This document shows positions 44,089 through 52,846 of a stretch of DNA of 64,000 nt, one piece after another. Both the position numbers and the translations under genes were made by a program. A model generated the notes under the pieces. The model was not told where the DNA came from and did no database searches. It was given only the letters and a program-made list of their open reading frames with translations. Numbering within the stretch: the stretch's first letter is position 1; each line of letters begins with the position of its first letter. Origin of the DNA: JAQBXX01 sp947085325 (GTDB taxonomy: Bacteria; Pseudomonadota; Gammaproteobacteria; SURF-13); assembly GCA_947085325.1 (NCBI GenBank), contig CAMTVY010000011.1:1-64000 (forward strand). Direction: 5' to 3'.

Positions 44089-44538
44089 ATGCCCATAGGT
44101 GAACTATGCAGCCGTGAAGTGGTGTTCGTGCGACGGGAGGACTCCATTCGCGAGGCCGCGCAACTCATGCGTCAGCACCATGTCGGCGATGTGCTGGTGG
44201 TGGACGAGAAAGACGCCCAGCGCGTGCCCGTCGGGATCGTGACCGACCGCGACATCGTCGTCGAGGTGGTGGCAAAAAATGTTGACCTCGATGTGGTCAC
44301 CGTGGACGATATCATGAGCCTTGAACTCGTCAGCGCCCGTGACACGGATGGTGTCTACGAAACCATTCAGCTCATGCGCATGAAGGGCGTGCGCAGACTC
44401 CCGATAGTGAATGCCCGCGGCGGTCTGGTCGGCATACTCGCACTGGACGACATCATCGAACTGCTGGCCGAGGAATTGTCGGCGCTGGCCAAGATCATCG
44501 CGCGCGAGCAGGCGCAGGAGAAAAAGAAGAAGGTGTAG
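44089..44538 (+). CDS. CBS-domain pair protein
   Basis: A 149-residue protein made of two CBS domains and little else. The first opens LCSREVVFVRREDSIREAAQ with PVGIVTDRDIVVEVV (about 48-62), the second DDIMSLELVSARDTDGVYET with RRLPIVNARGGLVGILALDD. A charged tail (REQAQEKKKKV) ends it. CBS pairs sense adenine nucleotides in other proteins; target unknown. Repeat copy D starts 43 bases downstream. Confidence 0.88.
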   Translation: MPIGELCSREVVFVRREDSIREAAQLMRQHHVGDVLVVDEKDAQRVPVGIVTDRDIVVEVVAKNVDLDVVTVDDIMSLELVSARDTDGVYETIQLMRMKGVRRLPIVNARGGLVGILALDDIIELLAEELSALAKIIAREQAQEKKKKV

Positions 44539-44580
44539 CGTTTGTTTGTGCCGGCGTTGGCGTTGCGCCAGATGAGTACA

Positions 44581-44720
44581 GGGCTCCTCTAAAAATGATG
44601 GATTTTGCTTCAAGACAAGGCCAACGCAGGCGAGCAGCGCAGCATACACGTTAGTATGTGAGCAGCGGAGACAAGCTGTAACGCAGTATTGAAGCAAAAG
44701 ACGCATTTTTAGAGGTGCCC
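44581..44720 (+). repeat. Dispersed palindromic element, copy D (140 bp, no module)
   Basis: Basic form of the element in the same orientation as copy A. Ends GGGCTCCTCTAAAAATG and CATTTTTAGAGGTGCCC. It keeps both GCAG sites (GCAGCATACAC and GCAGTATTG) that receive the 51 base module in copies A and C. Its right end, with AGAGG, stands nine bases before polX. Confidence 0.93.
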
Positions 44721-44728
44721 TGCGGATT

Positions 44729-46453
44729 ATGGCCGTCTATAACACCGACATCGCGGCGGTATTTGAAGAAATCGCCGATCTGCTCGAAATAGAAGGCGCC
44801 AATCCGTTTCGGATCCGCGCCTACCGCAACGCCGCGCGCGTGATCCGCGATCTCAGCCGCGAGGCGGGCGACATGATCGCAGACGGCGCCGACCTCACCG
44901 CGCTTCCCGGCATCGGCGAAGATCTTGCGGCGAAAATACACGAGATCGTGCACAGCGGCACTTGCGTCATGCTGCGCAAACTGAAAAAGCGCACCCCGCC
45001 CGCGCTCGTCGAACTGCTCAAACTCCCCGGCCTCGGCCCGAAGAAGGTCAAGGTTCTCTACCACGAACTGGATATCCATTCGCTCGAACAACTGGCGCGT
45101 GCCGCGCGCGATGGACGCATCCGCCGTTTGCACGGTTTTGGCGAGAAGACCGAAGCAAAGATACTGCACGCCATCGAGATGCAGGCCGGCGCCACTGCCC
45201 GCTTCAAACTGGCGCTGGCCGCGCAGTATGGCGAACGGCTGGTGAGCTATCTCAAGGCCGTGCCCGGCGTGGATCGTGTAATTGTGGCGGGAAGTTTTCG
45301 CCGTTACAGGGAAACCGTGGGCGACCTCGACATCCTCGTCACCGCGAGTCGCACCAGCCCGGTCATGGATCGTTTCGTCAACTACGACGAAGTGGCGGAA
45401 GTTGTTTCCAAGGGAACCACGCGCGCCACGGTGCGGCTGCGCTCCAAATTACAGGTGGATATCCGCGTGGTGGCTAAACAGGCGTACGGCGCGGCGCTGC
45501 ACTATTTTACCGGCAGCAAATCGCACAACATCACGATCCGCAAAATCGGCCAGGAGATGGGCCTCAGGATCAACGAGTACGGCGTATTCCGCGGCAAGCA
45601 GCGCATTGCGGGCCACACCGAAGAGTCGGTGTATGCCGCCGTGGGCCTGCCTTACATCGAACCGGAGCTGCGCGAAAACCGCGGCGAGATCGAAGCGGCG
45701 CGCGCGCAGCGGCTGCCCAAACTGATCCAGCTCGCCGATCTGCGCGGCGACCTGCACGCCCACACCCAAGCCACCGACGGACGCAATACGCTGCGTGAAA
45801 TGGCGGAAGCGGCGCAGGCACGCGGTTTTGAATACCTCGCCATCACGGAACATTCACGCCACCTCACGGTCGCGCACGGCCTCACTCCGCAACGGCTGCT
45901 CGCGCAGATGGATGAGATCGACCGGCTGAATGCCGAGATCAAAGGCATCACGCTGCTCAAGGGCATCGAGGTGGATATTCTGCAAGACGGTGCGCTGGAT
46001 TTGCCCGATGATTTACTGGGGCGGCTCGATATCGTGGTCGCTGCGGTGCACAGTCACTTCGATCTCTCGCGCGCAAGGCAGACCGCACGCATCCTGAAGG
46101 CGATGGATCATCCGCACTTCTCCATCCTCGCCCATCCCACCGGGCGCCTGATCGAGGAGCGCGCACCCTACGATGCCGACATGCTGCGCATCATCCGCCA
46201 TGCACGCGAACGCGGCTGCTTTCTGGAAATCAATGCGCACCCGGAGCGACTCGACCTGCTCGACATCTACGCCCAGATGGCAAAAGAGGAAGGCGTGCTG
46301 GTCGCCATCAATTCCGATGCGCACAGCGTGAACCAGTTCGACAACCTGCGCTTCGGCGTGGGACAGGCGCGGCGCGGCTGGCTGGAGAAGAACGACGTCC
46401 TGAACACGCGCCCGCTCAAGGAGTTACGTGCCTTGTTGGCACGTACACTGTGA
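44729..46453 (+). CDS. polX: DNA polymerase X family protein with PHP domain (PolX)
   Basis: Repair polymerase, 574 residues. N-terminal helix-hairpin-helix region (TALPGIGEDLAAKIHEIV, LLKLPGLGPKKVK), Pol X catalytic part with the metal pair in GSFRRYRETVGDLDILVTAS (about 190-210) and the third Asp in LQVDIRVV, then a C-terminal PHP domain (about 335-574) with DLHAHTQATDG and EHSRHLTVAHG, a likely 3'-5' exonuclease. The right end of repeat copy D (AGAGG) provides its ribosome binding site. Confidence 0.94.
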   Translation: MAVYNTDIAAVFEEIADLLEIEGANPFRIRAYRNAARVIRDLSREAGDMIADGADLTALPGIGEDLAAKIHEIVHSGTCVMLRKLKKRTPPALVELLKLPGLGPKKVKVLYHELDIHSLEQLARAARDGRIRRLHGFGEKTEAKILHAIEMQAGATARFKLALAAQYGERLVSYLKAVPGVDRVIVAGSFRRYRETVGDLDILVTASRTSPVMDRFVNYDEVAEVVSKGTTRATVRLRSKLQVDIRVVAKQAYGAALHYFTGSKSHNITIRKIGQEMGLRINEYGVFRGKQRIAGHTEESVYAAVGLPYIEPELRENRGEIEAARAQRLPKLIQLADLRGDLHAHTQATDGRNTLREMAEAAQARGFEYLAITEHSRHLTVAHGLTPQRLLAQMDEIDRLNAEIKGITLLKGIEVDILQDGALDLPDDLLGRLDIVVAAVHSHFDLSRARQTARILKAMDHPHFSILAHPTGRLIEERAPYDADMLRIIRHARERGCFLEINAHPERLDLLDIYAQMAKEEGVLVAINSDAHSVNQFDNLRFGVGQARRGWLEKNDVLNTRPLKELRALLARTL

Positions 46454-46493
46454 TGCCGTTTCGACCTTGAGATGTGCGCCATACACCCCCATA

Positions 46494-46612
46494 TTACTCA
46501 GGAGTCACAAAGTAAGATTACATTGCTTTATGGTGTGACTCCTGAGTAAAAACCCTGTTTACTCTACCCCCACCCTGTCCCGCCCCCTAAACAAGGGGCG
46601 GGGACGTGGCGG
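46494..46612. repeat. Compound hairpin repeat, copy 1
   Basis: A perfect 16 bp inverted repeat, TTACTCAGGAGTCACA at 46494-46509 with 46534-46549, is followed by a GC-rich hairpin (CCCGCCCC/GGGGCGGG) with flanks CCCTGTCCCGCC and GGGGACGTGGCGG. The same two parts recur in opposite orientation at about 63503-63621 before uvrB. Confidence 0.75.
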
Positions 46613-46637
46613 AGAGTGTAGCCTTACTTGCTGACTT

Positions 46638-47447
46638 ATGAATAACACCATGTCACACACGATCCGCCCACCTGCCGTTGCCGGCAGTTTTTACCCCGCC
46701 CATCCCGCCGAGCTTGTGCGCACGGTGGATGAATTATTGAGCGGCGTGAGTAGCGAACCTGCGGCGGCGGCACCCAAGGTGCTCATCGTGCCGCACGCGG
46801 GTTATGTGTACTCCGGGCCGGTAGCGGCGAGCGCCTATGCGTGCCTGAAGCAGGCGGCGCGTGCGATCCGCCGCGTGGTGCTGCTCGGGCCGGTGCATCG
46901 CGTGCCGATACGCGGGCTCGCGCTGCCGGAGGCACAGGCCCTGGCGACGCCGCTCGGCGCAATCCCGGTGGACGCTGACGCCGTGCGCGCCATCGCGCAT
47001 CTGCCGCAGGTCGGCGTGAGCGCCGCCGCGCATGCGCTGGAGCACTCACTGGAAGTGCAGTTGCCGTTCCTGCAACGCATGCTGGATGATTTCAGCGTGG
47101 TGCCGCTGGCGGTAGGCGATGCGACACCCGACGAGGTGGCCGAAGTGATCGACGCCTTATGGGGCGGCGCGGAAACCCTCATCGTGATCAGTTCCGATCT
47201 GTCGCACTATCTGCCCTACGCCGTCGCGCGCGACGTGGACGATGAAACAGTGCAGCAGATTCTTGCCCTCGGCCCGCCTACGCTGACGCACGAACAAGCC
47301 TGCGGCGCTACGCCGGTGAACGGTTTGCTGGCAGTCGCACGCAGGCGCCGTCTGCGCCCCGCGCTGCTCGACCTGCGCAATTCCGGCGATACCGCCGGGC
47401 CGCGCGATCAGGTCGTGGGTTACAGCGCCTTTGCATTTTATGAATAG
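46638..47447 (+). CDS. amrB: AmmeMemoRadiSam system protein B (MEMO family)
   Basis: MEMO1-type protein of 269 residues, related to class III extradiol dioxygenases. PPAVAGSFYPAHPAEL at the N-terminus, metal-region LIVPHAGYVYSGPVAASAYA (about 50), LLGPVHRV (about 85), HALEHSLEVQLPFLQ (about 133) and VISSDLSHY (about 183) are family features. A start four codons in (46650) is possible. The genes for proteins A and radical SAM partner follow; the three form a conserved unit whose reaction is not established. Confidence 0.92.
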   Translation: MNNTMSHTIRPPAVAGSFYPAHPAELVRTVDELLSGVSSEPAAAAPKVLIVPHAGYVYSGPVAASAYACLKQAARAIRRVVLLGPVHRVPIRGLALPEAQALATPLGAIPVDADAVRAIAHLPQVGVSAAAHALEHSLEVQLPFLQRMLDDFSVVPLAVGDATPDEVAEVIDALWGGAETLIVISSDLSHYLPYAVARDVDDETVQQILALGPPTLTHEQACGATPVNGLLAVARRRRLRPALLDLRNSGDTAGPRDQVVGYSAFAFYE

Positions 47448-47457
47448 CGCCATAAAT

Positions 47458-47570
47458 CGTAGCGAGCGGCTTTCAGGCGGGGGTGGCGGAGCGCAGGAAC
47501 CGGAGTGTACATTAAAAGTACATGAGGATTCCGAGCACCGCACGCACCCGCATCAAAGGCGCGCAGTAGA
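47458..47570. repeat. Probable dispersed repeat between amrB and amrA
   Basis: Non-coding stretch with the small palindrome GTACATTAAAAGTAC (about 47508-47522) flanked by GCGCAGGAACCGGAG and GAGGATTCCGAGCACCGC, a pattern like repeats common in proteobacterial genomes. No second copy in this window, so the repeat status is a guess from pattern memory. Confidence 0.4.
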
Positions 47571-47602
47571 TTTAGGGCGCTATGCATATGAGGATGCGAC
47601 AC

Positions 47603-48193
47603 ATGCACACTGAGCAAGGCCTTATCCTGCTGCGCATCGCGCGCGCCAGCATACACGCGGCGCTGGGCGAGCCGGCTGCCGCCCCGCCTGCGGTGGACTG
47701 GCTCTGCGAGCACGGCGCGTGCTTCGTCACGCTCACGCAGCACGACAAACTGCGCGGGTGCATCGGCACACTTGAGGCGCATCGCCCGCTCATGGAAGAC
47801 GTGCGCGCCAACGCGATGGCCGCCGCGTTCCGCGATCCGCGCTTTACGCCGCTGTCCGCCCCTGAGCTGTCGTACACGCGCATCGAGATTTCACTGCTCT
47901 CGCGGATGGAGCCGCTGGATTTCAAGGACGAGTCCGATCTGCGCGTGCAATTACGCCCTCACACCGACGGCGTGGTGCTGCATTACGGCGCGCAACGCGG
48001 CACCTTCCTGCCGCAGGTGTGGCAACACCTGCCCGATGCGCGCGATTTCCTGCGTGAACTCAAGCAAAAGGCGGGCTTGCCCGGCGATTTCTGGGCGCAG
48101 GGCATCGAGGTATACCGCTATACCGTGTGTAAATGGCGTGAACAGGATTCATTGACTGAAGCCGGGACAGCAGCGAGCACAGGGCGCCTCTAA
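47603..48193 (+). CDS. amrA: AmmeMemoRadiSam system protein A (AMMECR1 family)
   Basis: AMMECR1-domain protein, 196 residues from ATG 47603, which has GAGG eight bases before it. CFVTLTQHDKLRGCIGTLEA (about 44-63) is the diagnostic AMMECR1 motif LRGCIG; FRDPRFTPL, YTRIEISLL and the C-terminal WAQGIEVYRYTV follow. The final residues Gly-Arg-Leu and the stop codon are supplied by repeat copy E. Function unknown; it co-occurs with MEMO and a radical SAM enzyme in many bacteria and archaea. Confidence 0.92.
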   Translation: MHTEQGLILLRIARASIHAALGEPAAAPPAVDWLCEHGACFVTLTQHDKLRGCIGTLEAHRPLMEDVRANAMAAAFRDPRFTPLSAPELSYTRIEISLLSRMEPLDFKDESDLRVQLRPHTDGVVLHYGAQRGTFLPQVWQHLPDARDFLRELKQKAGLPGDFWAQGIEVYRYTVCKWREQDSLTEAGTAASTGRL

Positions 48194-48322
48194 AAATTCG
48201 TCTTTTGCTCCAATACTGCGTTGCAGCTTGTCTCCGCTGCTCACATACTGGCGTGTATGCTGCGCTGCTCGACGGCGCTGCGCCTTGTCTTGAAGCAAAA
48301 TCCATCATTTTTAGAGGCGCCC
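48182..48322 (-). repeat. Dispersed palindromic element, copy E (141 bp, no module)
   Basis: Inverse orientation, basic form. Ends GGGCGCCTCTAAAAAT and TTTTTAGAGGCGCCC. It bridges amrA and amrS exactly: the left end forms the amrA stop codon, the right end gives AGAGG before the amrS start seven bases later. Confidence 0.93.
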
Positions 48323-48328
48323 TACACT

Positions 48329-49408
48329 ATGACTAACGAGAACTTTCCCGGCCGCTACTGGCACAAACTGGACGATGGCCGCATCCAGTGCGACCTCTGC
48401 CCGCGCGACTGCAAACTGCACGAGGGCCAGCGCGGCGCCTGCTTTGTGCGCAGCCGCATCGGCGACCAGATGGTGCTTACGACCTACGGGCGTTCGTCCG
48501 GTTTCTGCGTAGACCCGATCGAGAAAAAGCCGCTCAATCATTTTTATCCCGGCAGCAGCGTATTTTCCTTCGGCACCGCGGGCTGCAATCTCGCCTGCAA
48601 GTTTTGCCAGAACTGGGATATTTCCAAATCGCGCGACTTTGATCGCCTGACAGACGAAGCAGGCCCGGAAGCCATCGCGCGCAAAGCCCACAACCTCGGC
48701 TGCAAGAGCGTGGCGTTTACCTATAACGATCCGGTGATCTTCGCCGAATATGCGATGGACGTCGCGGATGCCTGTCACGCGTACGGCATTCAGACCGTGG
48801 CGGTGACTGCGGGGTATATGCACGCCGAACCGCGGCGTGATTTTTACGCCAAGATAGATGCCGCCAACGTAGACCTGAAGGCGTTCACCGAGGAGTTTTA
48901 CTACAAACTCACCGGCGCCCACCTTGCGCCGGTGCTGGAAACGCTCAAGTATTTGAAGCACGAGACCCAGGTGTGGTTTGAAATCACCACGCTGCTCATC
49001 CCGGGCCACAATGACTCCGACGCCGAGCTTACCCACATGAGCGAGTGGATCATGGAAAACCTGGGCCCCGACGTGCCGCTGCACTTCAGCGCCTTTCATC
49101 CCGACTACAAGATGCTCGACATACCGCCCACGCCCGCCGCGACACTACAGCGTGCGCGCCGCATCGCCATGAATGCCGGGCTGCATTACGTATACACCGG
49201 CAACGTGCACGACCCCGAAGGCGACACGACGTATTGCGTGCAGTGCAAGACGCCGCTCATTGTGCGTGACTGGTACGAGATTCTGGAATACCGCGTAACG
49301 CCGCAAGGCCAGTGCCCGCAATGCCACACGCCGCTGGCGGGAAGATTCGACGCGCAGGCCGGCCACTTCGGGCGCCACCGCATTCCGGTCGCCATGCACG
49401 CGGACTGA
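48329..49408 (+). CDS. amrS: AmmeMemoRadiSam system radical SAM enzyme
   Basis: Radical SAM enzyme of 359 residues from MTNENFPGRYWHK; the frame is open further up through repeat copy E, but that is not coding. N-terminal Cys pair CDLCPRDCKL, then the [4Fe-4S] motif AGCNLACKFCQNWD (Cys-x3-Cys-x2-Cys, about 83-96), and a C-terminal zinc-ribbon-like part (CVQCKTP, CPQCHTP). Third gene of the B-A-S set. Substrate not known. Confidence 0.93.
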   Translation: MTNENFPGRYWHKLDDGRIQCDLCPRDCKLHEGQRGACFVRSRIGDQMVLTTYGRSSGFCVDPIEKKPLNHFYPGSSVFSFGTAGCNLACKFCQNWDISKSRDFDRLTDEAGPEAIARKAHNLGCKSVAFTYNDPVIFAEYAMDVADACHAYGIQTVAVTAGYMHAEPRRDFYAKIDAANVDLKAFTEEFYYKLTGAHLAPVLETLKYLKHETQVWFEITTLLIPGHNDSDAELTHMSEWIMENLGPDVPLHFSAFHPDYKMLDIPPTPAATLQRARRIAMNAGLHYVYTGNVHDPEGDTTYCVQCKTPLIVRDWYEILEYRVTPQGQCPQCHTPLAGRFDAQAGHFGRHRIPVAMHAD

Positions 49409-49418
49409 AGGCGCAGGT

Positions 49419-51110
49419 TCAGCGGATATAGGCTTCGGCGGCGTAACGGCGCATCATGCGGTGGCTGTTGAAATAGCAGGCGTTCTTGCTGATCGCTCCC
49501 TTCATCACGCCGATCCACCCGGCACGGTTGCTGTAGTACAGCGGCAGCACGACTTGTTCGAGCTTTTGATAAAGCGTCACCGCATCATCGGAATTTTTCG
49601 ATTCGCTGGAATCGCCGATCGCCCAACCGGTTACGCCTTCGATGCAGCCCTCCACCCACCAGCCGTCCAGCACACTCAACTGCGGTACGCCATTAAAAGC
49701 GGCCTTCATGCCGCTGGTACCGGAGGCCTCCAACGGGCGCAGCGGCGTGTTGAGCCACACGTCCACGCCCGCGGTCATGGCCTGCGCCATATCCAGATTG
49801 TAATTGGGCAGATAGGCGATGGTGATGCTGCCCGCGAGTTCGCGCATATGTTGATGGAGCAGCCCGATCAGACGCTTGCCGCCTTCATCATGCGGATGCG
49901 CCTTGCCCGCGAGCACCAGTTGAAACGGGCGTTCCTGCGCGATCGCCTTGAGGCGCGCCAGATCGGTGAACAGCAGATCAGGGCGCTTGTAGTCCGTCAT
50001 GCGCCGCGCGAAACCGAGCGTCAGCACACTCAAGTTCAGATTCACGCCGGTCAGGGTTTTGACTTTTCCGACGAGTGCGCGCTTGGCCTCCATATGCGCC
50101 GTCCAGATCGCATCTTCCGGGATGCGGTCGGCGCGTGACAGGAGTTCCGGCTCGTGACACCAGCCGGGCAGATAATGATCGTAGAGTTTTGCAAAGGCCG
50201 GCGCCGACCATGAATAAGGATGCACACCGTTGGTCACGGCATGCACGCTGTAACCCGGAAACATTTTCTGCGACACCTCGGCATGGCGCTTGGCCACACC
50301 GTTGACAAACTGGCTCAGGTTGAGCGCAAGCCGCGTCATATTAAGCGCATCTTTCCCGGCCAGCGACTTGAGCGTGGGCAGATCAACGAAATCGTTCAGC
50401 ACCCGTTCCACAAGAGCGTAGGGAAACTGATCGTGCCCCGCCTCCACCGGCGTATGCGTGGTGAAGTTGCACTGCTCGCGCACGCGCGGCATGTTGTACG
50501 GTGATTCGCCCGGCCGCAAATCCTCAGGCGAATAGGCATAACGGCGCAGCAGCTCCAGCGCAAGCAGCGCGGAGTGGCCCTCATTCATATGATACTGCCG
50601 CACGTTGAACCCGAGCGCCTGCAGCATGCGCGCGCCGCCTATCCCCAGCACCGCCTCCTGCTTCAAGCGGTAAGCGGCATCGCCGCCGTACAAATAACGG
50701 GTGATATCCCGGTCTGCGGGAAGATTGATCTCCAGATTGGTATCCAGCAGGATGACCGGCACCCGCCCGCCCATGTGGCCCTCCAGGATGTAGAGCCAGC
50801 CGAATACCCATACATTGCGCCCTTCGATCTGCACCGCCACCGCCGCGGTGAGCGGTGTCGCCCAGCGGCTTGGATCCCAGTCATCGGGATGCTCGATCTG
50901 CCGGCCTTGGGGATCGATTTCCTGCCGGAAATAACCCGCGCGACTCACCAGCGTCACCGCGACCAATGGCAGCTCCAGATCCGCACTGGAGCGCACGGTG
51001 TCGCCCGCCAATACGCCTAAACCCCCGCTGTAGGTCGGGATTTCATTGCGCAACGCAATCTCCATGGAAAAGTAGGCGATGCGCGGATCATGAAGGAATT
51101 GATTAAGCAT
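49419..51110 (-). CDS. glgP: Alpha-glucan phosphorylase (short GT35 form)
   Basis: Glycogen or maltodextrin phosphorylase, GT35 fold. From MLNQFLHDPRIAYFSMEIAL it has 563 residues, shorter than the 800+ of GlgP/MalP, matching the alpha-glucan family form. IPTYSGGLGVLAGDTVRSSA, the NEGHSAL catalytic His region (about 190), FARRMTDYKRPDL and the PLP lysine in EASGTSGMKAAFNG are present. An upstream start (51143) lacks family support. It stands alone; no other glycogen genes are in the window. Confidence 0.9.
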   Translation of the reverse strand: MLNQFLHDPRIAYFSMEIALRNEIPTYSGGLGVLAGDTVRSSADLELPLVAVTLVSRAGYFRQEIDPQGRQIEHPDDWDPSRWATPLTAAVAVQIEGRNVWVFGWLYILEGHMGGRVPVILLDTNLEINLPADRDITRYLYGGDAAYRLKQEAVLGIGGARMLQALGFNVRQYHMNEGHSALLALELLRRYAYSPEDLRPGESPYNMPRVREQCNFTTHTPVEAGHDQFPYALVERVLNDFVDLPTLKSLAGKDALNMTRLALNLSQFVNGVAKRHAEVSQKMFPGYSVHAVTNGVHPYSWSAPAFAKLYDHYLPGWCHEPELLSRADRIPEDAIWTAHMEAKRALVGKVKTLTGVNLNLSVLTLGFARRMTDYKRPDLLFTDLARLKAIAQERPFQLVLAGKAHPHDEGGKRLIGLLHQHMRELAGSITIAYLPNYNLDMAQAMTAGVDVWLNTPLRPLEASGTSGMKAAFNGVPQLSVLDGWWVEGCIEGVTGWAIGDSSESKNSDDAVTLYQKLEQVVLPLYYSNRAGWIGVMKGAISKNACYFNSHRMMRRYAAEAYIR

Positions 51111-51300
51111 GGCGCTGGCAGTCAGACAGGATCGTTTACGCAATGACCAGACAGCGTCGCGGAGCGGGTGTAACCGCTACTGGCCCGGGTTGGCCCAACA
51201 GCTTGATGCGAGCGCCACAAAGCAGCATGGTGGTGAGCCCTCAGATCAGCCAAGACATATGCAGCAGATGCTACGCGCCATTTTGGCGCAATGCAAAACG

Positions 51301-52686
51301 CTATTCCCTGCGCCAGGTAGTCCCGGCAGAGCCGTCTTCCAGAATGATATTGTTCTCGTGCAACAGATCGCGGATACGGTCGGACTCTGCCCAGTCTTTG
51401 TTTTTGCGCGCACTGTTGCGCTCCGTGATGAGGCGCTCTACATCTTCCTTGCCGAGCACGGCGTGCTCCCGTGAACCGGTCTGCAGATAAATCTCCGCAT
51501 CGCCCTGCACCAGACCGAGCACGGCGCCCAAACGGCGTAGCGCACCTGCCAGCCGCGCGGCTTCATCCACATCATGCAGACGTATCTTGTTAATGTCACG
51601 CGCGAGATCAAACAACACGGCGAGCGCCACCGGCGTATTGAAATCATCGTCCATTGCGGCGTGAAAACGCGCTGCATAATCATCGCTGCCGCTGACATTT
51701 ACCAGGGGCAGGCCGCGCAGCGCAGTATAAAGGCGCGTGAGCGCGGCGCGTGCATTGTCGAGGTTTTCATGTGAGTAGTTGAGCGGCCCGCGATAATGAC
51801 TGGACAGGATAAAATAACGTATCTCTTCGGGATGATAGTGCTTCAGCACCTCGCGTACGGTAAAAAAATTACCGAGCGACTTTGACATCTTTTCATCATC
51901 CACGCGCACAAAGCCGTTGTGCATCCACACATTGACGAATTTGTGGCCGCTGGCGCCTTCGGACTGGGCGATTTCATTTTCATGGTGCGGAAACATCAGA
52001 TCCAGCCCACCACCATGAATATCGAAGTGGTCGCCCAGGCAGTGCATGGACATGGCGGAACATTCGATGTGCCAGCCGGGACGGCCCCGGCCCCAGGGCG
52101 ACTCCCAGCTCGGCTCATCCGGCTTGGCCGCCTTCCACAGCACAAAATCGAGCGGATCATGCTTGGCCTCGTCGATTTCCACACGCGCGCCCGCACGCAG
52201 GTCTTCCAGATGCTTGCCCGAGAGTTGGCCGTAACCTTTAAAGCGGCTTACTGCGTAATACACATCGCCGTTGTGCGCAGCGTAGGCGTAACCTTTTTTC
52301 ACCAACGCTTCGATCAGCGCAATAATGTCGCCGATGTGTTGCGTCGCACGCGGCTCGGCATCCGGTCGCGCCACGCCCAATTTGTCCGCATCCTCGTTCA
52401 TCGCCTGAATGAAGCGCGCGGTCAGCGCACCCATTTCTTCGCCGTTTTCCTGCGCGCGCCGGATGATCTTGTCGTCGATGTCGGTGATGTTACGCACATA
52501 GGTCACGTCGTAACCCAGGCTGCGCAGGTGGCGCACTACGGTGTCGAACACCACCAGCACGCGCGCATGGCCGAGATGGCAATAGTCGTACACCGTCATC
52601 CCGCAGACATAGAGGCGCACCTTGCCGGGCGTGATGGGGACAAACGGCTCTTTGGCCCTGGTGAGGCTGTTATGAATATGCAGCAT
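51301..52686 (-). CDS. cysS: Cysteinyl-tRNA synthetase
   Basis: Class I synthetase, 461 residues. Zinc ligand Cys in RLYVCGMTVYDYCHLGHAR with the HIGH variant HLGH, the WHIECSAMSMHCLG motif with further zinc ligands, and KMSKSLGNFFTV (about 270). C-terminal anticodon domain ends RDLLHENNIILEDG. The 190 bases to the glucan phosphorylase start hold no gene that I can see. Confidence 0.97.
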   Translation of the reverse strand: MLHIHNSLTRAKEPFVPITPGKVRLYVCGMTVYDYCHLGHARVLVVFDTVVRHLRSLGYDVTYVRNITDIDDKIIRRAQENGEEMGALTARFIQAMNEDADKLGVARPDAEPRATQHIGDIIALIEALVKKGYAYAAHNGDVYYAVSRFKGYGQLSGKHLEDLRAGARVEIDEAKHDPLDFVLWKAAKPDEPSWESPWGRGRPGWHIECSAMSMHCLGDHFDIHGGGLDLMFPHHENEIAQSEGASGHKFVNVWMHNGFVRVDDEKMSKSLGNFFTVREVLKHYHPEEIRYFILSSHYRGPLNYSHENLDNARAALTRLYTALRGLPLVNVSGSDDYAARFHAAMDDDFNTPVALAVLFDLARDINKIRLHDVDEAARLAGALRRLGAVLGLVQGDAEIYLQTGSREHAVLGKEDVERLITERNSARKNKDWAESDRIRDLLHENNIILEDGSAGTTWRRE

Positions 52687-52738
52687 AAAACGCAGTCACA
52701 TGTCTTCGCATCGAGGCCATGATGCTTGATTAAAAACT

Positions 52739-52818
52739 TCAACGCAAAGCCGCCAAGACGCAAAGATTTTTATTAACATAAATTTGGTGTTCTCTGCGTC
52801 TTGGCGGCTTTGCGTTGA
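52739..52818. repeat. Paired ACGCAAAGACGCC repeat, copy 3
   Basis: Left arm 52739-52765 reads CAACGCAAAGCCGCCAAGAC; right arm 52794-52818 is its near-exact reverse complement, reading CTTGGCGGCTTTGCGTTGAG. The loop is AT-rich, about 28 bases. It fills the gltX-cysS gap. Confidence 0.87.
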
Positions 52819-52846
52819 GTATTTGTAGAGGACAGGCATTCCCACC

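Noticed and set aside
44600..44706. Small ORFs inside the dispersed elements (for example MMDFASRQGAA and MRLLLQYCVAACLRC type peptides)
   Set aside because: They recur because the element recurs, differ between copies by module insertion, and have no ribosome binding site or conserved frame. Better read as repeat sequence than as genes.
46494..46549. Perfect 16 bp inverted repeat as terminator of polX
   Set aside because: It is followed by AAAACCC on the plus strand and not by T, and a related structure sits before uvrB, so it is treated as a repeat.
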